This document shows positions 50,084 to 57,856 of a stretch of 64,000 nucleotides of DNA, one piece after another. Below the pieces are notes generated by a model, which saw only the letters and a list, made by a program, of their open reading frames with translations, ran no database searches and was not told the origin of the DNA. Origin of the DNA: CAIQPV01 sp963719855 (GTDB lineage Bacteria > Pseudomonadota > Gammaproteobacteria > Burkholderiales > Gallionellaceae); NCBI GenBank assembly GCA_963719855.1, contig CAVRDK010000004.1:930001-994000 (forward strand), in the 5' to 3' direction. A program made the position numbers and the translations under genes. Within the stretch, counting starts at the first letter, position 1, and the number at the start of each line of letters is the position of its first letter.

Positions 50084-52894
50084 ATGCCATTAAGCTGGAA
50101 CGAAATCCGCAACCGTGCCCACGAATTCTCCAAGCGCTGGGAACATGAAACCTCGGAAGATGCCGAGGCCAAACCATTCTGGACGGAGTTCTTCAACGTC
50201 TTCGGCATAGACCGCAAGCGCGTCGCCAGCTTCGAGGAGCCGGTCAAAAAACTCGGCGACAAGCAAGGCTATATCGACCTATTCTGGAAAGGCATGCTGC
50301 TGGTCGAGCACAAGTCGCGCGGCAAGGATTTGGACAAAGCCTACACACAGGCGCTCGATTACTTCCCCGGCATCAAAGAACGCGACCTGCCAAAATACGT
50401 GCTGGTATCCGACTTCGCCCGCTTTCGTCTGTACGACCTGGAAGAAGGCACGCAACAAGAATTCAAACTCGCCGATCTGCACAAGCGCATCAAGCATTTC
50501 GCCTTTATCGCTGGTTACCGCACACAAACCATCGCGCCGCAAAACCCGGTCAACATCAAAGCCGCCGAGCGCATGGGCAAGCTGCACGATGCGCTCAAGG
50601 CGGCGGGCTATGCAGGCCATCCGCTCGAAGTGCTGCTGGTGCGCCTGCTGTTCTGCCTGTTCGCGGAAGACACCGGCATCTTCCAGCCCGCCAGCGCCTT
50701 CCGTGCCTGGATAGAAGAGCGCACCGCGCCCGATGGCTCCGATCTCGGGCCGCAGCTCGCGCAATTATTCCAGGTGCTCAACACGCCGGAAAACCGCCGC
50801 GCGAAAATGCTGGACGAACAGAGCGCCGCCTTCCCCTACGTCAACGGCAAACTGTTCGAGGAAATGCTGCCCATCGCCTCCTTCGATCTCGCCATGCGCG
50901 AAGCCCTGCTCGATTGCTGCGCGCTCGACTGGAGCGCAATCTCGCCCGCCATCTTTGGCGCGCTGTTCCAGAGCATCATGGATGCCAAGGCGCGACGCAA
51001 CATCGGCGCGCACTACACCAGCGAAGAAAATATCCTCAAACTCATTCAGCCGCTGTTCTTGGACAGCCTATGGGAAGAATTTAACCGCGTAAAAAGTAAC
51101 AAGAACAAGCTGTTCGAGTTCCATAAAAAACTGCGCACGCTGACCTTCTTCGACCCCGCCTGCGGCTGCGGCAACTTCCTGGTGATCGCCTACCGCGAGC
51201 TGCGCAAGCTGGAACTGGACGTGTTGCGCACCGTGCATGAAGGTCCCGGCTCGCGCTTCCTCGACATCCATCAGGAAATCAGCGTAGACGTAGATCAGTT
51301 CTACGGCATCGAGATCGAAGAATTCCCGGCGCAAATCGCGCAAGTCGCAATGTGGCTGATGGATCACCAGATGAACGTGCGCGTGTCCGAAGAATTCGGC
51401 ATGTACTTCGCGCGCATCCCGCTCAAGACCTCGCCGCACATTGTTAACGGCAACGCGCTTAGGATTGAATGGAACGATGTGCTGCCAGCGGAGCGGGCAA
51501 GTTATGTGTTGGGAAATCCGCCGTTCATAGGTAAACAGATTCAAAACACCCAACAAAAAGACGACATGGAGCGCATTTTCCACAGCATGAAAGGTGCGGG
51601 CGTGCTGGATTACGTCGCTGCATGGTATGTAAAAGCAGCGCGGTATATGAATACCGTTCGCCCTGAGCTTGTCGAAGGGCTGCGCGCCGCTCATGCTTCG
51701 ACAAGCTCAGCACGAACGGAAATTCGTTGTGCTTTCGTCTCCACCAACTCCATCACCCAAGGTGAACAGGTGGGCGTGCTGTGGAGTTGGCTGCTCGCGC
51801 AAGGTATCCACATCCATTTCGCTCATCGCACTTTTCAGTGGAGCAACGAAGCAAAAGGTATGGCGGCGGTGCATTGCGTCATCATCGGCTTCGGTACGTT
51901 CGACGTGGAGAAAAAAGCAATTTACGAATATGCGGACATCTGCAGCGAATCGCACGCCGTCGTCGCACGCAACATCAATCCCTATCTGGTGGACGCGCCA
52001 AACGTGAGCCTGGCTAATCGCCGCCAGCCTATTTCGCCAGTGCCGGAAATCGTATTTGGCAGTATGCCCAATGATGGAGGGCATTTGCTGCTGACCGATG
52101 CTGAAAAGCACGAGTTACTCTCAAAGGAGCCAGCCGCAGGAAAATATGTCCGCCCATTCATGAGCGCGAAAGAATTTCTCAACAACGAACAACGCTGGTG
52201 CTTATGGCTCGTGGATATTGCTCCGCATGAACTGCGGCAACTGCCGGAAATTGCGCGGCGCGTGCAGGCGGTAAAACAACTGCGCGAAGCCAGTGATCGT
52301 CCGACCACGCGCGAACTGGCGGCATTCCCAACTTTGTTTGGGGAGAATCGCCAGCCAACATCGCACTACGTTCTTGTGCCAAGGCACTCATCCGAGAACC
52401 GTTCCTATATTCCTTGCGGTTTTTTCGATGAAAATTACGTTGCCGCAGATAGCTGCCTTGCCATTCCCAACGCCACGCTCTATCACTTCGGCATCCTCAC
52501 TTCCATCATGCACATGGCGTGGGTGCGCTTCACCTGCGGACGACTAGAAAGCCGTTACCGCTATTCGGCGGGCATCGTCTATAACAACTACCCGTGGCCT
52601 GACGAGCCGACAGACAAACAGCGCGCAACCGTAGAAACCGCCGCACAAGCCGTGCTGGATGCCCGCGCACAATTTCCGCAAAGCTCGCTCGCCGACCTCT
52701 ACGACCCGCTCACCATGCCGCCCCCACTGGTCAAAGCCCATCATGCCCTCGACCGCGCCGTGGACACCTGCTACCGCAAAGCGGCCTTCACAAACGATGC
52801 ACAGCGCGTGGAATTCCTGTTCGAGCGCTACCAGCAACTCACCAGCCTGTTGCCGACGGATAAATCCGCCAAGGCTCAAAAGAAAAGGCCGTGA
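50084..52894 (+). CDS. MmeI-type (type IIL) restriction-modification enzyme
   Basis: 936 residues; MmeI family members are about 920. In order: N-terminal nuclease domain with a PD-(D/E)xK-like site (D65, E75, K77 in GYIDLFWKGMLLVEHKSRGK), helical spacer (about 170-330), N6-adenine methyltransferase core with motif I FFDPACGCGNF near 356 and motif IV NPPF near 476, target-recognition region and C-terminal helices (GRLESRYRYSAGIVYNNYPW). One polypeptide methylates and cleaves DNA, using SAM. Residues 525-545 (VRPELVEG...ASTSSART) are encoded by a REP palindrome inserted in frame in the methyltransferase domain. No separate modification or specificity gene is nearby. Confidence 0.9.
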   Translation: MPLSWNEIRNRAHEFSKRWEHETSEDAEAKPFWTEFFNVFGIDRKRVASFEEPVKKLGDKQGYIDLFWKGMLLVEHKSRGKDLDKAYTQALDYFPGIKERDLPKYVLVSDFARFRLYDLEEGTQQEFKLADLHKRIKHFAFIAGYRTQTIAPQNPVNIKAAERMGKLHDALKAAGYAGHPLEVLLVRLLFCLFAEDTGIFQPASAFRAWIEERTAPDGSDLGPQLAQLFQVLNTPENRRAKMLDEQSAAFPYVNGKLFEEMLPIASFDLAMREALLDCCALDWSAISPAIFGALFQSIMDAKARRNIGAHYTSEENILKLIQPLFLDSLWEEFNRVKSNKNKLFEFHKKLRTLTFFDPACGCGNFLVIAYRELRKLELDVLRTVHEGPGSRFLDIHQEISVDVDQFYGIEIEEFPAQIAQVAMWLMDHQMNVRVSEEFGMYFARIPLKTSPHIVNGNALRIEWNDVLPAERASYVLGNPPFIGKQIQNTQQKDDMERIFHSMKGAGVLDYVAAWYVKAARYMNTVRPELVEGLRAAHASTSSARTEIRCAFVSTNSITQGEQVGVLWSWLLAQGIHIHFAHRTFQWSNEAKGMAAVHCVIIGFGTFDVEKKAIYEYADICSESHAVVARNINPYLVDAPNVSLANRRQPISPVPEIVFGSMPNDGGHLLLTDAEKHELLSKEPAAGKYVRPFMSAKEFLNNEQRWCLWLVDIAPHELRQLPEIARRVQAVKQLREASDRPTTRELAAFPTLFGENRQPTSHYVLVPRHSSENRSYIPCGFFDENYVAADSCLAIPNATLYHFGILTSIMHMAWVRFTCGRLESRYRYSAGIVYNNYPWPDEPTDKQRATVETAAQAVLDARAQFPQSSLADLYDPLTMPPPLVKAHHALDRAVDTCYRKAAFTNDAQRVEFLFERYQQLTSLLPTDKSAKAQKKRP
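51656..51717 (+). repeat. REP-type palindrome in the MmeI-like gene
   Basis: Arms GTTCGCCCTGAGCTTGTCGA(AGG) and (GC)TTCGACAAGCTCAGCACGAA(C) pair around a short loop. The palindrome is in frame with the gene and contributes about 21 residues. Identical-type repeats are common in many proteobacterial genomes. Confidence 0.92.
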
Positions 52895-52925
52895 CCGTGA
52901 GCAAAGATGCTGACTTTCCAGAAAC

Positions 52926-52988
52926 GTAGGATGTGGTGAGGAACGAACCGCATCAATCGCGAACGATGCGGTTGTCACCGCATCCTAC
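52926..52988. repeat. GTAGGATG palindromic repeat
   Basis: 63 bp: GTAGGATGTGGTGAGGAACG on the left and the inverted GCGGTTGTCACCGCATCCTAC on the right, with an inner pair CCGCATC/GATGCGG. It lies between the MmeI-like gene and the cyclo-ligase gene and could serve as a stem-loop terminator. Confidence 0.85.
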
Positions 52989-53016
52989 TGCGCTGTGGTA
53001 GCGCGAAGGCACAACC

Positions 53017-53625
53017 ATGACAACGCAAGGGCTGAAACAATCCATCCGGCAACGTATACTCTCCGAACGCGAACATCTGTCCGCCGGGTTGCGGGCGCAG
53101 TACAGCGCCGAGATCGTACAACGCATCGTACAGTTACCGGAATATCAGACGGCGCGCGTGGTGCTTGGCTACATGAATTTTGGTGCGGAATTCGAGAGCG
53201 AACTCTGGGTGCGGCAGGTGCTGGCGGATGGCAAGCAGTTGCTGCTACCCAAGGTGAACCGCGCCACGAATGAGCTGGATGTATATCGTGTAACAAACTT
53301 GTCGCATGATCTGGCACCCGGCCTATGGAATATCCGCGAGCCGTTGCCTGGCCGCTGCACCAAGGTGGATGCGCTGGAGCAAGTGGATTTCATCCTGCTG
53401 CCCGGTGTGGCCTTCGGACGCGACGGCGCGCGGCTGGGCTACGGTGGCGGTTTTTACGACAAACTGATAGCGCGACTGGATGAAAATAGCGGGGTAGCGC
53501 ACAGTCTTGCGCTGGTCGCTGGTGCATATTCCATGCAGCTCGTCGAGGGCATTCCACAGGAAGCCACCGATTGCAAGGTGCAATGGCTGGTGACGGAAAA
53601 CGAAACCATTAATTGCGGCAGGTAG
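53017..53625 (+). CDS. 5-formyltetrahydrofolate cyclo-ligase
   Basis: 202 residues. Family marks: the N-terminal Lys/Arg-rich LKQSIRQRILSER, VDFILLPGVAFGRDGARLGY and GGGFYDKLIARL. It converts 5-formyl-THF to 5,10-methenyl-THF with ATP (YgfA/FAU1 family). The stop TAG (53623-53625) lies inside a palindromic repeat beginning GTAGGG at 53622. ATG 53017 follows a weak ribosome site. Confidence 0.95.
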   Translation: MTTQGLKQSIRQRILSEREHLSAGLRAQYSAEIVQRIVQLPEYQTARVVLGYMNFGAEFESELWVRQVLADGKQLLLPKVNRATNELDVYRVTNLSHDLAPGLWNIREPLPGRCTKVDALEQVDFILLPGVAFGRDGARLGYGGGFYDKLIARLDENSGVAHSLALVAGAYSMQLVEGIPQEATDCKVQWLVTENETINCGR

Positions 53626-53693
53626 GGTGTGCAGGGAATTTTCTGCCCACACGATTATGAATCCGCGTGGGCACGAAGGCGTGTCCACCCTAC
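53622..53693. repeat. GTAGGGTG palindromic repeat
   Basis: 72 bp with outer arms GTAGGGTG...CCACCCTAC and inner arms around GCCCACACG and CGTGGGC. It supplies the stop codon of the cyclo-ligase gene and ends 28 bases before aceE. Confidence 0.85.
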
Positions 53694-53721
53694 CAAACTT
53701 GAGGTAATGGAAAGCTGAAGA

Positions 53722-56400
53722 ATGGCAAATTTACCCGACATCGATGCATCCGATTCCGACCCGCTAGAAACTCAAGAGTGGCTGGATGCGCTCGATTCCG
53801 TGCTGCATAACGAAGGCCCGGAACGCGCCCAATACCTGATCAGTTTGTTGATCGACAAGGCGCATCTGGTTAGCACCGACTTGCAAATCTGCGCGATGTC
53901 GCCTTACATGAACACCATCCCGCACGACCAAGAAGAACGTTCCAGCGGCAGCCATGAGTTGGAACATCGCATCTGCGCACTGATGCGATGGAATGCGATG
54001 GCGCTGGTGATGAACGCTAACCGCGAATCGTCCGAACTGGGCGGCCACATCGCCACCTTCGCTTCGGCGGCCAAGCTGTACGACGTGGGCTTCAACCATT
54101 TTTTCCACGGCAAGACCGACACGCATGGCGGCGATCTGGTGTATTTTCAGGGACACTCCTCGCCCGGCATGTATGCGCGCGCCTTCCTCGAAGGACGCCT
54201 CAGCGAAGAACAGATGTACAAGTTCCGCCAGGAAGTGGACGGTGGCGGCCTGTCCTCTTACCCGCATCCATGGCTGATGCCAAACTTCTGGCAATTCCCC
54301 ACGGTATCCATGGGACTGGGGCCACTCATGGCGATTTATCAGGCGCGTTTCATGCGCTACCTGCAACATCGCGGCCTCGCCAATACCGATGGACGCAAGG
54401 TATGGGCCTTCGTTGGCGACGGCGAAACCGATGAGCCGGAATCGCTGGGAGCGATTTCCATGGCCGGGCGCGAAAAGCTCGACAATCTGATTTTCGTGGT
54501 CAATTGTAATTTGCAGCGGCTGGATGGCCCGGTGCGCGGCAATGGCAAGATCATTCAGGAACTGGAAGGCGTGTTTCGCGGCGCGGGCTGGAATGTAATC
54601 AAGCTGGTCTGGGGCGGCAAGTGGGATCGCCTGCTGGACAAGGACAAGAGCGGGCTGCTGCTCAAGCGTATGGATGAAGTGGTGGACGGCGAATACCAGA
54701 CTTACAAGGCCAGGGACGGAGCTTACGTGCGTCAGCATTTCTTCGGCAAATATCCCGAGTTGCTGGATCTGGTTGCTGACATGTCAGATGATGAAATATG
54801 GCGTCTCAACCGTGGCGGTCACGATCCGTATAAAGTGTACGCGGCCTACGCGGCAGCGGTGAAGCATACGGGCCAGCCTACCGTCATCCTGGCCAAGACG
54901 GTCAAGGGTTACGGCATGGGCGCTTCCGGCGAGGCGCAGAACCCGACTCATCAGCAGAAGAAGATGGACGTGGAATCGCTACGCAGTTTCCGCGACCGCT
55001 TTAACATTCCGGTGACCGATGAACAATTGCCGCAACTGCCATTCTGCCGTCCGGCGGAAGACAGCCAGGAAATGAAATACCTGCGCGAGCGTATGGCCGC
55101 GATGGGCACGGTACCGTTACGCAAGCCGTTAGCGCAGCCTTTGCAAATACCGGGGCTGGATGCCTTCGAGGTGTTGCTGAAAGGCACGGATGACCGTGAA
55201 ATTTCTACCACGATGGCATTCGTGCGTATGCTCGGCATACTGGTGAAGGACAAGAACATCGGCAAACAAATTGTGCCCATCGTGCCGGACGAATCGCGCA
55301 CCTTCGGCATGGAAGGCATGTTCCGCCAGCTTGGTATTTTCTCGCAGGTGGGCCAGCTTTACACGCCGCAGGATGCCGACCAACTGATGTTTTACAAGGA
55401 GTCCGAGACCGGGCAAATTTTGCAGGAAGGCATCAACGAAGCGGGCGGCATGGCCGACTGGATTGCCGCCGCCACTTCCTACGCCAATCACGGCACGGCG
55501 ATGATCCCCTTCTTTATCTATTACTCTATGTTCGGTTTCCAGCGCGTCGGCGACCTCGCCTGGGCGGCGGGCGACATGCGCTCGCGCGGATTCCTGATGG
55601 GCGGCACCGCCGGACGCACGACGCTGAACGGCGAAGGCTTGCAGCATCAGGACGGCCACAGCCACATCCAGGCGTCGTTGATTCCCAACTGCGTGTCCTA
55701 CGATCCGACCTTTGCCTACGAAGTGGCGGTCATCATTCATGACGGCATGCGTCGCATGCATGTCGAACAGGAAGATGTGTTTTATTACATTACGGTGATG
55801 AATGAAAACTATGTCCACCCGGCCATGCCAAAAGGCATGGAGATGGGCATCATCAAGGGGATGTATCTCTTGAATGAAAGAACAAGAAGAGGGCAAGGGA
55901 AAAAACCGGCGGTGCAGTTGATGGGCAGCGGGACGATTTTGCGCGAAGTGATCGCGGCGGCAGAATTGCTGGAGAAGGATTTCGGCGTGTCCGCCGACGT
56001 ATGGAGCGTGACCAGTTTCAACGAACTGCGCCGCGAGGGGTTGGACTGCGAGCGCTGGAACATGTTGCATCCGGAAGCCAATCGGCGCGCGAGTTATGTC
56101 GAGCAATGTCTGGCTGATCGTAGCGGCCCGGTAATTGCCGCTACCGATTACATCAAGGCCTATGCCGACCAGATACGTCCCTACATTCCGGGGCGTTACA
56201 AGGTGTTGGGTACGGACGGTTTCGGGCGTTCTGACACGCGCAAAAAGCTGCGCCATTTCTTCGAAGTGGATCGCTATTACGTTGCAGTCGCCGCGCTGAA
56301 AGCACTGGCAGACGAGGGCACAATCAACGCGAAGGAAGTCAGCAAGGCGATCAAACTATACAAAATCAATCCCGACAAACCTAATCCAGTGACGGTCTAA
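53722..56400 (+). CDS. aceE: Pyruvate dehydrogenase E1, homodimeric type
   Basis: 892 residues, the AceE type. Thiamine-diphosphate motif GDGETDEPES...NLIFVVNCNLQRLDG, GHSSPGMYARAFLEGRL near residue 145, the loop GQAKNPTHQQKK-like EAQNPTHQQKKM, PDESRTFGMEGMFRQLGI and GGTAGRTTLNGEGLQHQDGH. It decarboxylates pyruvate and transfers the acetyl group to lipoyl-E2. A segment near residue 718-727 (NERTRRGQGKKPA) is a little longer than in E. coli. aceF follows after one base. Confidence 0.97.
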   Translation: MANLPDIDASDSDPLETQEWLDALDSVLHNEGPERAQYLISLLIDKAHLVSTDLQICAMSPYMNTIPHDQEERSSGSHELEHRICALMRWNAMALVMNANRESSELGGHIATFASAAKLYDVGFNHFFHGKTDTHGGDLVYFQGHSSPGMYARAFLEGRLSEEQMYKFRQEVDGGGLSSYPHPWLMPNFWQFPTVSMGLGPLMAIYQARFMRYLQHRGLANTDGRKVWAFVGDGETDEPESLGAISMAGREKLDNLIFVVNCNLQRLDGPVRGNGKIIQELEGVFRGAGWNVIKLVWGGKWDRLLDKDKSGLLLKRMDEVVDGEYQTYKARDGAYVRQHFFGKYPELLDLVADMSDDEIWRLNRGGHDPYKVYAAYAAAVKHTGQPTVILAKTVKGYGMGASGEAQNPTHQQKKMDVESLRSFRDRFNIPVTDEQLPQLPFCRPAEDSQEMKYLRERMAAMGTVPLRKPLAQPLQIPGLDAFEVLLKGTDDREISTTMAFVRMLGILVKDKNIGKQIVPIVPDESRTFGMEGMFRQLGIFSQVGQLYTPQDADQLMFYKESETGQILQEGINEAGGMADWIAAATSYANHGTAMIPFFIYYSMFGFQRVGDLAWAAGDMRSRGFLMGGTAGRTTLNGEGLQHQDGHSHIQASLIPNCVSYDPTFAYEVAVIIHDGMRRMHVEQEDVFYYITVMNENYVHPAMPKGMEMGIIKGMYLLNERTRRGQGKKPAVQLMGSGTILREVIAAAELLEKDFGVSADVWSVTSFNELRREGLDCERWNMLHPEANRRASYVEQCLADRSGPVIAATDYIKAYADQIRPYIPGRYKVLGTDGFGRSDTRKKLRHFFEVDRYYVAVAALKALADEGTINAKEVSKAIKLYKINPDKPNPVTV

Positions 56401-56401
56401 C

Positions 56402-57832
56402 GTGGCAGCTATCAAACAAGTGCTAGTGCCGGACATCGGCAATTTTAAGGACGTGGAGATCATCGAAGTGATGGTCAAGGCGGGCGACACGGTGCAGGCG
56501 GAAGATTCCCTCATCACGATCGAGACCGACAAGGCCACCATGGACGTACCCGCGCCTTTCTCCGGCGCGGTGAAAGAACTCAAGGTCAAGGTGGGCGACA
56601 AGGTTTCGGAAGGGGTGCTGATTGCGCTGATTGAGACTAGCGGTGATGTGTCGGCAATCTCCAGCGCTCCCGCCACTGCCGCGCCTATCGTAGCAATAGC
56701 GACTGCGCCAAAACTGGAAGCAGTTCCTGTTACCCAAATCTCCAACCCCTCCCAGCCTCCCCTTGTCAGGGGAGGAGAAAACGCGGCTCCCTCCCTTGAT
56801 GGAACTACTGATAAAACTACTAGCCATTCCGCTAAGCCCCAAAGCACGGAGCAAGCGGCTGGTTATAGCCATTCGACTAGGCCGTCAAAAAACGACGACC
56901 AAGTCGCTGGTTATGATAAGGGGAGGGTTGGGGAGGGGTTAGCTCACGCCAGTCCCTCCATCCGCCGCTTCGCACGCGAACTGGGCGTCAATCTACCGCA
57001 GCTAACAGGCAGCGGCATCAAGGGTCGCGTTACCAAAGAAGATGTGCAAAATTTCGTCAAGACCGCTTTGGCACAGCCGCGCGGCACAGGCGGCTTGCAA
57101 GTCGCGGAAATGCCGGCAGTGGACTTCGCTCAGTTCGGCGCAATCGAGAGCAAGCCGCTGTCGCGCATCCAGAAACTTTCCGGTGCATGGCTGCACCGCA
57201 ACTGGGTTTCCATTCCGCACATCACCCAGCACGACGAGGCTGACATTACGGACATGGAAGCTTTCCGCAAACAACTCGGCACGGAATATGCCGCGCAGGG
57301 CATCAAGATTACCCCGCTGGCTTTTCTGCTCAAGGCGGTGATGGAGGTCTTGCAGCAATTCCCGGATTTCAACGCTTCGCTGGATGCCAACGGCGAAAAT
57401 CTGATCCTGAAAAAATATTTCCACATTGGTGTAGCGGTAGATACCCCGGACGGGCTGGTGGTGCCGGTGTTGCGCGACGTGAATCAGAAGGGCATCGTGC
57501 AACTAGCCAAGGAACTGGCCGAAATAAGCGGACGGGCACGCGAGAAAAAAATCTCCGCCGCCGAAATGCAGGGCGGCTGCTTTACCATTTCCAGCCTGGG
57601 CGGCATTGGCGGCACCGCTTTCACGCCGATTATCAATGCGCCGGAGGTAGCGATTCTGGGTGTGTCCAGATCGAGCATGAAACCGGTGTGGAAGGACGGA
57701 AAATTCGAACCACGTTTGATGCTGCCGTTTTCGCTTTCATACGACCACCGCGTGATAGACGGCGCGGTGGGCGCGCGCTTTACCACTTATCTGGCGCAGG
57801 TGCTGGCAGACGTGCGCAGGCTGGCGCTGTAA
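56402..57832 (+). CDS. aceF: Pyruvate dehydrogenase E2 (dihydrolipoyl acetyltransferase) with repeat-encoded linker
   Basis: 476 residues. One lipoyl domain (1-75) with the lipoylated K44 in ETDKATMDVP; linker; E3-binding domain (about 180-220, SPSIRRFARELGVNLPQLTG); catalytic domain (about 240-476) with YDHRVIDGAVG carrying the active His and Asp. The linker (about 112-182) is entirely of repeat origin: a GC-rich palindrome (NPSQPPLVRGG...) interrupted by the 117-bp modular element (residues 133-171). Start GTG 56402, one base after the aceE stop. The usual lpd gene for E3 does not follow. Confidence 0.96.
   Translation: MAAIKQVLVPDIGNFKDVEIIEVMVKAGDTVQAEDSLITIETDKATMDVPAPFSGAVKELKVKVGDKVSEGVLIALIETSGDVSAISSAPATAAPIVAIATAPKLEAVPVTQISNPSQPPLVRGGENAAPSLDGTTDKTTSHSAKPQSTEQAAGYSHSTRPSKNDDQVAGYDKGRVGEGLAHASPSIRRFARELGVNLPQLTGSGIKGRVTKEDVQNFVKTALAQPRGTGGLQVAEMPAVDFAQFGAIESKPLSRIQKLSGAWLHRNWVSIPHITQHDEADITDMEAFRKQLGTEYAAQGIKITPLAFLLKAVMEVLQQFPDFNASLDANGENLILKKYFHIGVAVDTPDGLVVPVLRDVNQKGIVQLAKELAEISGRAREKKISAAEMQGGCFTISSLGGIGGTAFTPIINAPEVAILGVSRSSMKPVWKDGKFEPRLMLPFSLSYDHRVIDGAVGARFTTYLAQVLADVRRLAL
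56736..56946. repeat. GC-rich palindrome in the aceF linker, split by a modular element
   Basis: Left part ACCCCTCCCAGCCTCCCCTT plus GTCAGGGGAGG, and CTCCCTCCCTT; right part GATAAGGGGAGGGTTGGGGA(GGGG). Joined across the 117-bp insert the arms form the same palindrome class as 21309-21424. It is translated in frame on both sides. Confidence 0.8.
56798..56914 (+). repeat. Modular hairpin element, 117 bp, in the aceF linker
   Basis: GATGGAACTACT and GATAAAACTACT, then a 45-bp hairpin (stem CCGCT:AGCGG) and a 48-bp hairpin (stem CGACT:AGTCG), ending GGTTAT. Phase 0, forward; it encodes DGTTDKTTSHSAKPQSTEQA plus AGYSHSTRPSKNDDQVAGY. Confidence 0.95.
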
Positions 57833-57856
57833 CCAGCCAATAACGTCAACACGCAA

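Noticed and set aside
55868..55912. Possible repeat insertion in aceE (NERTRRGQGKKPA)
   Set aside because: The segment is slightly long and purine-rich like the addA insert, but no palindrome or second copy supports a repeat origin.
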